From Thalassotalea ponticola (GTDB lineage Bacteria; Pseudomonadota; Gammaproteobacteria; Enterobacterales; Alteromonadaceae), in the NCBI RefSeq assembly GCF_041379045.1, contig NZ_CP166871.1:1364001-1428000 (forward strand): 64,000 nt of DNA. Direction: 5' to 3'. A program made the translations under genes and the position numbers. The notes beneath the pieces were generated by a model. The model had not been told where the DNA came from, made no database searches, and saw only the letters and a list, made by a program, of their open reading frames with translations. Every line of letters begins with the position of its first letter. The stretch's first letter is position 1. Below are positions 55,568 through 64,000 of the stretch, one piece after another.

Positions 55568-55739
55568 ATATTTCTATGCAGGACCGTGTTGTTCAGGTAG
55601 CCGAACAGGTGCCATAGCATACCTTAATTCAATAAACTTCTTAACTTCAATGTGTTCATGCCTAAAAGCCATGCTAAACTACATTAATGTAAACTTTACG
55701 TTAAACGTTTTTAATTGGTCGTTAATAAGAACAAATACC

Positions 55740-56639
55740 ATGAACTTAACACACCTAAAGCAGCTAGAAGCTGAATCTATTCATATTATTCGAGAAGTCG
55801 CTGCTGAGTTTGATAATCCGGTTATGTTGTACTCAGTAGGTAAAGACTCGGCAGTAATGTTGCACCTTGCCTTAAAAGCCTTTTATCCGGCCAAACCGCC
55901 ATTTCCATTAATGCACATTGATACCACCTTTAAATTTAAAGAGATGATTGCCTATCGCGATAGCATTGCTAAAAAGTTTGGTTTGGATTTAATTGTGCAT
56001 ATTAACCAAGAAGGGGTTGAAGCGGGTATTAACCCCTTTGACCACGGTAGCGCCGTACACACCGATATCATGAAAACCCAAGCCTTAAAACAAGCGCTTA
56101 ATAAACATCAGTTTGATGCGGCATTTGGTGGTGCGCGCCGTGATGAAGAAAAATCGCGTGCCAAAGAGCGGGTATATTCGTTTCGCGATAAGAATCATCG
56201 TTGGGATCCCAAAAACCAACGCCCGGAGCTGTGGAATACCTATAACGGCAAAGTCAACAAAGGCGAAAGCATTCGCGTGTTTCCGTTATCGAACTGGACA
56301 GAGCTTGATATTTGGCAATACATTTACCTTGAAAACATTGAATTACCAGCATTGTATTTGGCGGCAGAGCGCCCGGTAGTACATCGTGATGGCACCTTGA
56401 TTATGGTAGATGATGATCGCCTACCACTTGAAGAAGGCGAAACACCACAGATGAAAATGGTGCGCTTTAGAACGTTAGGCTGTTATCCCTTAACGGGCGC
56501 GGTAGAATCAAACGCGACCACGGTGCCAGAAATTATTCAAGAGATGCTGCTTACCAAAACGTCAGAGCGCCAAGGTCGAGTGATTGATAAAGACTCGAGT
56601 GCTTCGATGGAGAAGAAGAAGATGGAGGGTTATTTTTAA
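55740..56639 (+). CDS. cysD: Sulfate adenylyltransferase subunit 2 CysD
   Basis: This is a 299-residue enzyme subunit from the ATG at 55740 ([14 protein letters not shown]); an upstream in-frame ATG gives a non-conserved extension. The PP-loop [17 protein letters not shown] is clear, followed by [15 protein letters not shown] and [19 protein letters not shown]. With the GTPase CysN it makes adenosine 5'-phosphosulfate (APS) from sulfate and ATP. In most relatives cysN follows directly; here a repeat block and a small four-helix gene intervene. Confidence 0.96.
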   Translation: MNLTHLKQLEAESIHIIREVAAEFDNPVMLYSVGKDSAVMLHLALKAFYPAKPPFPLMHIDTTFKFKEMIAYRDSIAKKFGLDLIVHINQEGVEAGINPFDHGSAVHTDIMKTQALKQALNKHQFDAAFGGARRDEEKSRAKERVYSFRDKNHRWDPKNQRPELWNTYNGKVNKGESIRVFPLSNWTELDIWQYIYLENIELPALYLAAERPVVHRDGTLIMVDDDRLPLEEGETPQMKMVRFRTLGCYPLTGAVESNATTVPEIIQEMLLTKTSERQGRVIDKDSSASMEKKKMEGYF

Positions 56640-56644
56640 CTGAA

Positions 56645-56790
56645 GGTTAAAAATAAGCTACAAGCTTTAAGAGGTAAGCTGTAAGAAAGAGTGAAAAGCT
56701 GTTAGCGATAAGAAGAGTAAAAGCTGCAAGCTATAAGAGGTAAGAAGAGCAAAAAAGCGGTGAATAGCGAAATTTGCGCTAGGCTTATAA
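56645..56790 (+). repeat. Degenerate TAAGC/TAAGA heptamer-like repeats after cysD
   Basis: Units such as AAGCTGTAAG, AAGCTGCAAG, GGTAAGA and GATAAGAAGAG recur with irregular spacing. They resemble the minus-strand units of the exact array at 5298-5577 (TGTAAGC, GGTAAGC, GATAAGC) but are decayed. They fill the gap between cysD and the inserted small gene. Confidence 0.7.
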
Positions 56791-56815
56791 TTCTGAATTA
56801 ACAAAGGGAGTTGTT

Positions 56816-57160
56816 ATGAATTATGAGAAGCTCATTGTATGGAAACAGTCTGTTCAACTATCTGCTGCACTTTTTAAGCATTTTAAATGTTCTAACGATT
56901 TTGGTTTTAAAGATCAAATAACTCGTTCAGGGCTATCGATACCCAGTAATATTGCCGAAGGTATGGCGAGAGAATCGGTTAAAGAAAAAGCTCATTTTCT
57001 GGCTATTGCGAAAGGCTCGTGTGCTGAGCTTAAAACGCAAATCATTATTGGTATTGAAATAGATTATATAGAACGTGATTTGGGTAATCGTTGGCTTAGC
57101 TTGGCTAATGAGATAGATGCCATGTTAACAGGGCTTAGAAACCGAATTCGCTCTGTTTGA
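56816..57160 (+). CDS. Four-helix-bundle protein (S23/IVP-type)
   Basis: This 114-residue protein has a strong ribosome binding site (AAAGGGAG). The sequence (YEKLIVWKQSVQLSAALFK, then FGFKDQITRSGLSIPSNIAE and AHFLAIAKGSCAELKTQI) matches the four-helix-bundle family first seen in 23S rRNA intervening sequences (S23 ribosomal protein, TIGR02436). The function is unknown. These genes are found as mobile-looking insertions near repeats. Here it lies between cysD and cysN, 17 bases before cysN, with heptamer-like repeats on its 5' side. Confidence 0.88.
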   Translation: MNYEKLIVWKQSVQLSAALFKHFKCSNDFGFKDQITRSGLSIPSNIAEGMARESVKEKAHFLAIAKGSCAELKTQIIIGIEIDYIERDLGNRWLSLANEIDAMLTGLRNRIRSV

Positions 57161-57176
57161 AAGTGGGAAAACAATA

Positions 57177-58589
57177 ATGAATACAGAACAAGAATTATTA
57201 GAAAACGATATTGAAGAATATCTGCGCGTACATGAAAACAAAGACATGTTGCGTTTTTTAACTTGCGGTAATGTGGATGACGGTAAATCAACGTTAATTG
57301 GTCGTTTGTTGCATGACTCAAAATTGATTTTTGAAGATCACATGGAAGCGATCAAAAAAGACTCGAAAAAATTTAACACCACTGATGGTGAGTTTGATTT
57401 AGCGCTATTAGTTGATGGCTTGCAATCAGAGCGAGAGCAGGGCATTACCATTGATGTAGCGTATCGTTATTTTGCCACCGAAAAGCGCAAGTTTATTATT
57501 GCCGACTGCCCAGGCCACGAGCAATATACCCGTAATATGGCCACCGGTGCGTCTAACTGTGACTTGGCTATTGTAATGATTGATGCGCGCTACGGCGTAC
57601 AAACCCAAACCAAACGCCATACCTACATTGCATCCCTATTGGGCATCAAGCACATTATTGTTGCCGTAAACAAAATGGATTTGGTGGGCTACTCACAAGA
57701 AGAGTACCGCAAAATAAAAGATGATTATCGAGCGTTTGTTTCGTCGTTAAATATACCTGATGTGCGCTTTGTACCTATTTCGGCATTAAATGGCGATAAC
57801 GTGGTTAATCGCTCAGACGCGATGGACTGGTATCCAGGTGCCACGCTTATTACTTTACTTGAAACGGTGAAGGTTACCGATCATAAAAACCGCAGTGATT
57901 TTCGCCTGCCGGTGCAATACGTAACCCGTCCTAACCTAGATTTTCGCGGGTTTTGCGGCACGGTTGCTGGCGGTGTGATTAACGTGGGTGATGTGATCAC
58001 CGCCTTACCATCTGGCAAAACCTCAACGGTTAAAGCCATTGTTACCGCCGATGGCGAATTACAATCGGCAACGGTAGGCCAAGCGATTACCTTAACCTTA
58101 AACGATGAAATTGATATTTCTCGTGGTGATGTCATTGTGCGCTCAAACAAGCTGGCCACGGTATCTGATCACTTTACAGCAACCATTGTGTGGATGAGTG
58201 AAGCGGCACTGCAACCAGGCAAAGAGTACGAACTAAAACTAGCCAGTAAAAACATTTATGGTCGCATTGATAACATCAATTATCGCATTGACGTGAACAC
58301 TCTAGAGCACAGCGATGAAGATGAAGTGAAGCTCAATGAAATTGCATCGTGTAATGTTATTACCAACGGCCCTGTGGTAATCGATACCTACGACAAAGTG
58401 CCCGGTACCGGCTCATTTGTTGTTATTGACCGTCTAACCAACATTACTGTGGGAGCGGGTATGATCACCCATACCCAAGTAGCTACCAATGGCGATGTCA
58501 AAGTGGTACGCGAATACACCATTGCAGAACAAGAGCTCAATGCGCTTATTCGTAAAAACTACCCAGAGTGGGGCTGTAAAGAAATTTAA
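57177..58589 (+). CDS. cysN: Sulfate adenylyltransferase subunit 1 (GTPase) CysN
   Basis: This 470-residue translation-factor-like GTPase has G1 GNVDDGKSTLIGRLLHD (about residues 32-48), G3 ADCPGHEQYTRNM and G4 NKMDLV, followed by two beta-barrel domains. It couples GTP hydrolysis to sulfate activation by CysD. It lacks a C-terminal APS kinase domain; that role is filled by the separate cysC downstream. Confidence 0.96.
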   Translation: MNTEQELLENDIEEYLRVHENKDMLRFLTCGNVDDGKSTLIGRLLHDSKLIFEDHMEAIKKDSKKFNTTDGEFDLALLVDGLQSEREQGITIDVAYRYFATEKRKFIIADCPGHEQYTRNMATGASNCDLAIVMIDARYGVQTQTKRHTYIASLLGIKHIIVAVNKMDLVGYSQEEYRKIKDDYRAFVSSLNIPDVRFVPISALNGDNVVNRSDAMDWYPGATLITLLETVKVTDHKNRSDFRLPVQYVTRPNLDFRGFCGTVAGGVINVGDVITALPSGKTSTVKAIVTADGELQSATVGQAITLTLNDEIDISRGDVIVRSNKLATVSDHFTATIVWMSEAALQPGKEYELKLASKNIYGRIDNINYRIDVNTLEHSDEDEVKLNEIASCNVITNGPVVIDTYDKVPGTGSFVVIDRLTNITVGAGMITHTQVATNGDVKVVREYTIAEQELNALIRKNYPEWGCKEI

Positions 58590-58950
58590 TTGCGCCTTCA
58601 CTTTAAAACAAAGTCGGCAGCGGTCATTACCAAGTTAACCAAAACAAACGCCACACTGTCACGTGGCGTTTATGCTGTTTAGCTTAGCTTAAACGTAAAC
58701 GCATCATCTGCCGCCTAGCTACTTTACTAGTAACTTTATCAGCAACTTTATTCGCTACTCTTTTCGTTTCTTTGGTCGCTGATTGTTCACTGTTTGGGTA
58801 TAAGATGATGCGCTCAACGTATGTAAGCGGGTACTGTTGTTAAGAGGCACGCTGAATGATTTTATGGGGCTATGCTTATTATCGGTGTTGATACACATGT
58901 ACAGCGTACTTTATCAATTTATTCGTTCATAGTGGGAACAAACTGATTTA
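58590..58950. other. Intergenic region between cysN and the SLC13 permease gene
   Basis: A 361-base gap. It holds a hairpin AAACGCCAC-8 bases-GTGGCGTTT (58646-58671), a likely terminator or attenuator after cysN, then a short region with degenerate ACTTTA/ACTCTT repeats (58718-58770). No gene or clear promoter seen. Confidence 0.5.
58646..58674 (+). terminator. Terminator-like hairpin after cysN
   Basis: AAACGCCAC and GTGGCGTTT form a 9-bp stem with an 8-base loop. The T-tract is only three bases (part of the stem), so termination may be partial, allowing read-through to the permease gene. Confidence 0.55.
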
Positions 58951-60681
58951 ATGGACTACGTTGACCAATGGCTGATGGCCATTATTTTTGGCTTAACCCT
59001 GATCGGCTTGGTGCGTTACCAACATGCGCCAGAGCGAGTGTTTGCAGCCGCGGCACTGGCCTGTTTGGCGTTTGGATTAGCGTCAACCGAATCACTATTA
59101 ACCAACGCCACAAACCCAGGGTTGGTTACCTTACTGCTATTACTGGTTTGCTCGTTTGCCATTGACAGAACCAGCTTGTTGCGGGTTATTTGTAGTAAGC
59201 TGATTGTTCCATCCAAGGTGGCCACTTATAGTCGTTTGTTATTGGGTACTGCATTAAGCTCAGCGTTATTAAATAACACGGCGGTGGTGGCTACTTTGAT
59301 CACGCCCATTAAAAACAACAGCGTTATTAACCCGTCTAAGTTGTTGCTGCCGTTATCGTATGCCGCCATTTTGGGTGGTACTTTAACTTTGGTTGGTACC
59401 TCTACCAATTTAATTGTTAATTCAATGGTGCTCGAAAAAGGCTTGCCAAGTTTGGGCTTTTTCGATTTTACCTTGGTGGGGGCAATGGCGTGTGCGTCTT
59501 GTTTTGTTGTGGTGTTGTTGCGCTTATCAGTATTGCCTAAGCATAAAGTACAAGACACCACAAAACCCAGCTACTTTATAGAAGCGCAGGTAGCGCCAAC
59601 CTCAAGCTTGTGTGGTCGTACGATTGTAGAAAACAACTTGCGCAATTTAGACTCGCTGTATTTATTAGAAATCATTCGCCACGGCAAACTCATTTCACCT
59701 GTGCGCCCCAATACCCTTGTTCAAGCCAACGATCGGTTAATATTTACCGGTGATGTATCAAAAGTAAAAGTACTACAGCAGTTTGATGGATTGCGGTTAT
59801 TTGCCGAGCAAGACGACTTATTGTTTGATAACTTAACCGAAGTGTTGGTAAAACCAGGCGCGTCAATTATTGGCTTAAGTATTAAACAATCGAGCTTTCG
59901 CGCCCGCTTTGACGCCGGCGTGGTGGCTATTCGCAGAGAAGGCGGTATGCTGTCAGGCAAGCTTGGCGATATGGTAATAAAAGCTGGCGATTTTTTGGTG
60001 TTGGCGGTGGGTAAAGATTTTGCTGGGCGTCGAAATTTGTCAAAAAACTTCTTTTTACTGTCGGGTGTCACACCAGAAAATATTTTGCTCGGATGGCGCA
60101 ATTCCTACACGGTTATAGGTTTTGTCGTTACGGTGGCTGCATCGGTGCTATTGCCCATCACATTACTCGAATGCTTATTGTATTTTGTTGCCAGCTTGTT
60201 TGCCTTTGGCTGTTTAAGCGTAAACGAAGTGAAGCGCCGCTTTCCGTTTGGTATATGGCTCATTGTGAGTGCGGCACTTACCTTATCAAACGGTCTTGAA
60301 AACAGCGGATTATCAACGCAGTTAGCGCATTGGGTTGAACACTATGTTAATGATAAAAGTGTAATGTTGGCATTTGTCTGTGTGTATTTAATCACCTTAT
60401 TACTTACCGAAATGGTCACGAACAATGCCGCCGCTGCACTTATATTTCCCATTGCATATAACGTAGCCCAGGGTTTAGGTGTTGATCCCATGCCGTTTAT
60501 TATGGCCGTGGCATTTGCCGCCAGTGGTAGTTTTATTTTACCGTATGGGTATCAAACCAATTTAATGGTATTTAATGCGGGTCATTACCAATTAAAAGAA
60601 TTTTTAAAAATGGGTATTCCGGTATCGTTAACCTATAGTGCGGTGGTGCTGTATATGATCCCCGTTGTGTTTCCGTTTTAA
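58951..60681 (+). CDS. SLC13-family permease with TrkA-C domains, probable sulfate transporter
   Basis: This 576-residue membrane protein is of the ion-transporter (SLC13/ArsB-like) type. Membrane segments flank the SNT motif LGGTLTLVGTSTNLIVNSMV (about residue 145) and its C-terminal counterpart SGSFILPYGYQTNLMVFNAG (about 525). Two TrkA_C regulatory domains lie between, at about residues 205-275 and 290-370. Its place between cysN and cysC, in a window without cysPTWA, makes sulfate the likely substrate, as in the similar vibrio and shewanella arrangement. Confidence 0.88.
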   Translation: MDYVDQWLMAIIFGLTLIGLVRYQHAPERVFAAAALACLAFGLASTESLLTNATNPGLVTLLLLLVCSFAIDRTSLLRVICSKLIVPSKVATYSRLLLGTALSSALLNNTAVVATLITPIKNNSVINPSKLLLPLSYAAILGGTLTLVGTSTNLIVNSMVLEKGLPSLGFFDFTLVGAMACASCFVVVLLRLSVLPKHKVQDTTKPSYFIEAQVAPTSSLCGRTIVENNLRNLDSLYLLEIIRHGKLISPVRPNTLVQANDRLIFTGDVSKVKVLQQFDGLRLFAEQDDLLFDNLTEVLVKPGASIIGLSIKQSSFRARFDAGVVAIRREGGMLSGKLGDMVIKAGDFLVLAVGKDFAGRRNLSKNFFLLSGVTPENILLGWRNSYTVIGFVVTVAASVLLPITLLECLLYFVASLFAFGCLSVNEVKRRFPFGIWLIVSAALTLSNGLENSGLSTQLAHWVEHYVNDKSVMLAFVCVYLITLLLTEMVTNNAAAALIFPIAYNVAQGLGVDPMPFIMAVAFAASGSFILPYGYQTNLMVFNAGHYQLKEFLKMGIPVSLTYSAVVLYMIPVVFPF

Positions 60682-60815
60682 AGCGGATAAGCGGTAATAA
60701 GCTTTAAGCGGCAAGTCGCTAGCTGTAAGCGGTAAGGCTGTAAGGCGGTAAGCTATAAGGCTATAAGCTGTAAGCTGTAAGCTGTAGGGTGGTAAGGCGG
60801 TAAGCTGTTTCGAGT
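60682..60815 (+). repeat. Degenerate heptamer repeats between permease gene and cysC
   Basis: TAAGCGG, TAAGCTG and TAAGGCG units recur (for example GTAAGCTGTAAGCTG and GGTAAGGCGG), partly in exact 7-base register near 60760-60790. They read in the opposite direction to the plus-strand GCTTA units at 5298-5577 but are the same sequence family. They fill most of the gap between the permease gene and cysC. Confidence 0.8.
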
Positions 60816-60877
60816 TGGCCTTAGGGTGACAATGCATTATGGTTAACGATAAATAAAACAAAAAGAAAGAATTAAAC

Positions 60878-61501
60878 ATGAAAACAGAAAACACGGTGTG
60901 GCACGAGCAGCACGTAAGCAAACAACAGCGCAGCGCGCAAAAAAAGCAAAAGCCTTGTGTGCTTTGGTACACCGGCTTAAGTGGTAGTGGCAAATCAACC
61001 ATTGCTAATGCCGTTGACGAGTTGCTGTATCGCATGGGACAGCATACCTACGTGCTTGATGGCGACAACGTGCGCCATGGCTTAAACGGCGACTTAGGCT
61101 TTAGTGACGAAGACCGAATCGAAAACATTCGTCGCATTGGCCAAGTCGCTAAACTGTTTGTTGACTCAGGATTAATTGTAACCACCGCGTTTATTTCACC
61201 GTTTCGCGCCGACAGGGCAATGGCTCGTGAGCTACTTGACGATGGCGAGTTTATAGAAGTGTTTATCGATACCCCAATTGAGGTATGCGAACAGCGCGAT
61301 CCCAAAGGTTTATACAAAAAAGCTCGTGCTGGTGAGATAAAAGAATTTACCGGTATTACCTCAGAATATGAACCGCCAGAGCAGGCCGATATTCATGTGA
61401 AAACAGACGAATTGACTATCGAACAATGTGCGCAGCAAGTGGTTGATTACTTAATAACGCATGGTTATGTGGGCGGGAAAGCTGCAAGTAATGAACTGTA
61501 A
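60878..61501 (+). CDS. cysC: Adenylylsulfate kinase CysC
   Basis: This 207-residue cytoplasmic kinase phosphorylates APS to PAPS. It has P-loop [17 protein letters not shown] (about residues 29-45), [19 protein letters not shown], the segments [13 protein letters not shown] and FISPFRADR, and [14 protein letters not shown]. The length is typical of single-domain CysC. It completes the pathway from sulfate to PAPS started by CysDN. Short heptamer-like runs lie on both sides. Confidence 0.96.
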   Translation: MKTENTVWHEQHVSKQQRSAQKKQKPCVLWYTGLSGSGKSTIANAVDELLYRMGQHTYVLDGDNVRHGLNGDLGFSDEDRIENIRRIGQVAKLFVDSGLIVTTAFISPFRADRAMARELLDDGEFIEVFIDTPIEVCEQRDPKGLYKKARAGEIKEFTGITSEYEPPEQADIHVKTDELTIEQCAQQVVDYLITHGYVGGKAASNEL

Positions 61502-61606
61502 GGTTGTAAGGCGGTAAGGCTGTAAGGTGAAGAGCGGGAAGTTTTAAGCTGTAAGCCACAAGAAGCAAGCTGCAAGTGATAAGCGGTAAGCTATAAGGCT
61601 GTAATG
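61496..61606 (+). repeat. Degenerate heptamer repeats after cysC
   Basis: Units such as CTGTAAG, GGTAAGG, AAGCTGTAAG and GATAAGCGGTAAGC extend from the cysC stop codon to about 61606. They are of the same TAAGC family as the runs before cysC and after cysD. The cysC stop codon lies at the edge of the run. Confidence 0.75.
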
Positions 61607-61649
61607 ATCTTGTTGAAAAAATAACACTAAATTAAAGGATTATTGGTTA

Positions 61650-62618
61650 ATGTACTACGACGTTTTTAATGGTGATGCCGATGGTATCATCGCTTTATTG
61701 CAGTGGCGTTTAGCGTATCCTGTTACGGATGGCCAACAGCATATGTTAGTAACTGGTGTGAAACGTGATATCGCTTTACTTGGCAAGTTTGAAGCTAGGC
61801 AAGGTGATAGCGTTACGGTATTAGATATCTCGATGGAAAAAAACCACGAAGCCCTAGCTGTACATTTGCAACATGGTGCCAAGGTGTTTTATGCCGATCA
61901 TCACCGTGCGGGCGATATTCCTGAGCATGAGATGTTAGATGCTCATATTGATTTAGATGCCAATACCTGTACCGCATTAATTGTTGATGGCTTACTGCAA
62001 GGGCAGTATCATCATTGGGCGATTACCGCTGCATACGGTGATAACCTTATTGCCAAAGGTGACGAGCTAGCAAAAGTAGCTGACTTAAGTGCCGAGCAAG
62101 CCGCGCAGTTAAAAGAGCTTGGCACTTTAATAAACTACAATGGTTATGGTTCAACCGTGGCTGATTTGCACTTTGCCCCCGATGCCTTATTTACTGCGTT
62201 ATTACAGTACACATCACCGTTTGATGTTATTGCCGATCAAAGCTCACCGTTTTACCAGCTAAAAGCTGCTTATGAGCAAGACATGGCCAATGCCAAGGCT
62301 ATATCACCAATGCATCAAAGCCCAACATTAACGGTAATTGAATTACCTGATGAAGCCTGGGCAAGACGCATTAGTGGTGTGTTTGGTAACTTGTTGGCAA
62401 ATAATGCACCAAATTCGGCACATGCAGTATTTACCATGAATAAAGACAAAACCTACACCGTATCACTGCGCGCACCGTTAAATAACAAGCAAGGCGCTGG
62501 AGATATCTGCAGCCAGTTTGCCACCGGTGGTGGCCGTGCAGCCGCTGCGGGTGTTAATGCGTTAGATAAAAACGATATTGGCCATTTTATTGAGGCGGTT
62601 GAATCGTATTACGGTTAG
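61650..62618 (+). CDS. DHH superfamily phosphoesterase-like protein
   Basis: This 322-residue protein has a good ribosome binding site (AAAGGA). It begins MYYDVFNGDADGIIALLQW with the DHH-type Asp-x-Asp (FNGDADG), followed by KVFYADHHRAG (the DHH motif) and the C-terminal Gly-rich substrate motif CSQFATGGGRAAAAG of DHHA1. Members hydrolyse phosphodiesters such as oligoribonucleotides or cyclic dinucleotides, or PAP. Being next to cysC, removal of the PAP by-product is one possibility, but this cannot be shown from sequence. Confidence 0.85.
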   Translation: MYYDVFNGDADGIIALLQWRLAYPVTDGQQHMLVTGVKRDIALLGKFEARQGDSVTVLDISMEKNHEALAVHLQHGAKVFYADHHRAGDIPEHEMLDAHIDLDANTCTALIVDGLLQGQYHHWAITAAYGDNLIAKGDELAKVADLSAEQAAQLKELGTLINYNGYGSTVADLHFAPDALFTALLQYTSPFDVIADQSSPFYQLKAAYEQDMANAKAISPMHQSPTLTVIELPDEAWARRISGVFGNLLANNAPNSAHAVFTMNKDKTYTVSLRAPLNNKQGAGDICSQFATGGGRAAAAGVNALDKNDIGHFIEAVESYYG

Positions 62619-62642
62619 ATTGTCATAGTTATGATGTATTAG

Positions 62643-62676
62643 AAAGAAGCCGGCATCTGCCGGCTTCTTTGCGTTT
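62643..62676 (+). terminator. Terminator after the DHH gene (end of cys operon)
   Basis: AAAGAAGCCGGC, a four-base loop, then GCCGGCTTCTTT followed by GCGTTT. It is a 12-bp stem nearly identical to the terminator at 55458-55490, and the two bracket the cys block. Confidence 0.8.
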
Positions 62677-62892
62677 AAGGGGGGATGTGGGAATCACAAT
62701 CGCTCTTTACTTTTTATCTTGTATTTGAGCCTCGTTTTTAACCTAACCGTGTACAAAATCTACAGGTAAATCGATTTATTGGGCTAAGCCTATCAAGTAA
62801 TAGGATAATAAATTATTACCTCTTTTGTTTATCGTTGTTAGCTTGTAGAATCGTCCGCTTTTTATAATTAACAATAAAAGGCCACACCGGCA

Positions 62893-64000
62893 ATGTCCGT
62901 ATTTTCGCTTTGTGCGACCAAATTTTCGCAATCGCTTTTGACTCAACGAATACCAACTCAACAGTTCTCTACTAAAAAGCTAGGGGCTCAATGCCAAGCG
63001 CGTGCAGTAAAAGCGGCGTTAGTGTGTCTGCTAAGTGTTGCTGCTATCGGTCAGGTGGTTAAAGCACAAACTGCCAATGATATGGAAGTAAACAGTGAGG
63101 CGCCATCAACACCTTTGACAGGCATCAGCACAAATTTATCTGCCCAAGCCTACACCGGGCTCTTTAATACCCCTAATGCGCAAACACTGGATTGGGGCTC
63201 GCTAGGGTTTAATTATTCCGATAGCTATTTTGATAAAAGTACAAGCTTTATCGAGCAACCGGGCTTTGTTCGCGCCCATGACATGAAGTTTAGCGCCGGT
63301 ATTTTACCTGGCGTTGAGGTTACTGGCCGTTTAGGTACTCGAAGTATCGACTGCAACATGTATCGGGGTTCCAATTGTGGCTTTCGCGATTTATCGGCTG
63401 CACTAAAATGGCAGTTGCCGTTTTTACCTAAAGCATTCGACGATTTCGCTGATGTAGCCATTGGTATTCAGGATGTGGGCGGTGCGTCTAAGTTCTCAGA
63501 AACCTATTACATCAGCGCCGATAAAAGCGTGGCGTTAAATCGCTTTGGTACTATGCGTTTTAGTGCGGGTGTGGGGATGTCTGATAATGCCCTTGGCTGG
63601 ATGAACGGACTCTTTGCCGGTGTCGAGTATCAAGTGGTTGATAACCTGCAACTGGTCGCCGAATACGACGCGCATGCGCTAAACGTTGGTGTAAAAGCGT
63701 ATGCGCCACAGTCGTGGTTACCAGCGGGTTGGCAAGTCAGTGGCAGCGTGCAATTGCATTCGTCAGCGCCTGATCACAATGAACACGATCAATGGTTCAG
63801 TTTAGGGGTGCGAATTCCGCTAACGTCTAACCAGCGCTCTGATGCCAGCAGGTATTCGCGTACAGCAGCTCAATCATCAATCGCCGATGCTGAGCAAGGC
63901 GAGGTGGCGAAAAAACCAGCCGAAGAGCGCAACCGTGTTCCTTTGGCAAACTCAAACGGTAAACGCGACCAAGCGTGTACGAAATGCAATAACGTTCAAG
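62893..64000 (+). CDS. YjbH-like outer-membrane exopolysaccharide protein (partial, runs off the window)
   Basis: An open frame from the ATG at 62893 continues to the window edge (369 codons visible). A hydrophobic segment (ALVCLLSVAAIGQVVKAQ) begins about 45 residues in, so the signal sequence is preceded by an unusually long polar stretch, or the true start is further downstream. The mature part begins with NLSAQAYTGLFNTPNAQTLD and continues as beta-strand-rich sequence, matching the YjbH family of outer-membrane proteins in exopolysaccharide secretion. The C-terminal part is missing. It may be co-regulated with the polysaccharide loci. Confidence 0.75.
   Translation, partial: MSVFSLCATKFSQSLLTQRIPTQQFSTKKLGAQCQARAVKAALVCLLSVAAIGQVVKAQTANDMEVNSEAPSTPLTGISTNLSAQAYTGLFNTPNAQTLDWGSLGFNYSDSYFDKSTSFIEQPGFVRAHDMKFSAGILPGVEVTGRLGTRSIDCNMYRGSNCGFRDLSAALKWQLPFLPKAFDDFADVAIGIQDVGGASKFSETYYISADKSVALNRFGTMRFSAGVGMSDNALGWMNGLFAGVEYQVVDNLQLVAEYDAHALNVGVKAYAPQSWLPAGWQVSGSVQLHSSAPDHNEHDQWFSLGVRIPLTSNQRSDASRYSRTAAQSSIADAEQGEVAKKPAEERNRVPLANSNGKRDQACTKCNNVQ

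Larger units (their letters stand above)
55345..55739. other. Intergenic region between the polysaccharide locus and cysD
   Basis: A 395-base gap holding the polysaccharide-locus terminator (55458-55490) and the promoter region of the cys operon. AAGTGACAA occurs twice, 20 bases apart (55539-55547 and 55559-55567), a possible activator or CysB-type operator. No gene seen. Confidence 0.55.

Overview
The window looks like chromosomal DNA of a marine gammaproteobacterium of the order Alteromonadales (Colwelliaceae-like, e.g. the Thalassotalea/Colwellia group). This rests on gene families and order (mfd divergent from lolCDE, comEC-msbA-lpxK-Trm112-kdsB, an RfaH-led surface polysaccharide cluster, and a cysD-cysN-SLC13-cysC sulfate cluster) and on moderate base composition. 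No species-level marker is present. No rRNA, tRNA, CRISPR array or transposase was seen.

Layout. 1-13.3 kb is envelope housekeeping: the N-terminal part of mfd (minus strand), lolC-lolD-lolE (lipoprotein release), a DUF2062 membrane protein, comEC (DNA uptake), then msbA-lpxK-Trm112-kdsB (lipid A flipping and Kdo supply). 13.9-17.1 kb holds a secreted M13 metallopeptidase and an exported TIM-barrel sugar isomerase-like protein. 17.2-27.7 kb is a first exopolysaccharide locus: two small exported proteins of unknown role, an O-antigen ligase/polymerase-like membrane protein, an outer-membrane beta-barrel, an OPX export protein, a Wzc-like tyrosine kinase, a VpsP-like protein, a PqqD-HprK-like kinase fusion and a nucleotidyltransferase. 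The order resembles the vpsM-N-O-P block of Vibrio.

27.7-29.8 kb is an accessory island: a GIY-YIG nuclease gene lying between two similar blocks of palindromic repeats, a 71-residue microcin-like peptide with a colicin V-type leader, and a 54-residue membrane protein that could be its immunity partner. 29.8-55.3 kb is a second, larger Wzy-dependent surface polysaccharide locus. It starts with rfaH and an ops/JUMPstart-like element, then wzb-wza-wzc, rmlB-rmlA, an aminotransferase and acetyltransferase expected to make a dTDP-4-acetamido-4,6-dideoxyhexose, a WecF-like transferase, a flippase, several glycosyltransferases, an EpsG-like polymerase, an initiating sugar transferase, an ATP-grasp/HAD/DegT trio, ugd and an OafA-type acyltransferase. 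The middle of this block is visibly AT-rich, as expected for an exchangeable O-antigen/capsule cassette.

55.7-62.6 kb is sulfate assimilation (cysD, cysN, an SLC13 permease, cysC) plus a DHH-family protein, with an inserted four-helix-bundle gene between cysD and cysN. The window ends inside a YjbH-like outer-membrane polysaccharide gene.

Two repeat systems stand out. One is a 7-bp repeat: exactly 40 units in register at 5298-5577, with related degenerate runs between the cys genes. The other is the palindromic repeat family around the GIY-YIG gene. The most interesting candidates for undescribed biology are the microcin-like peptide with its possible immunity protein and the nearby PqqD-HprK/nucleotidyltransferase pair, the GIY-YIG/palindrome element, and the heptamer arrays.
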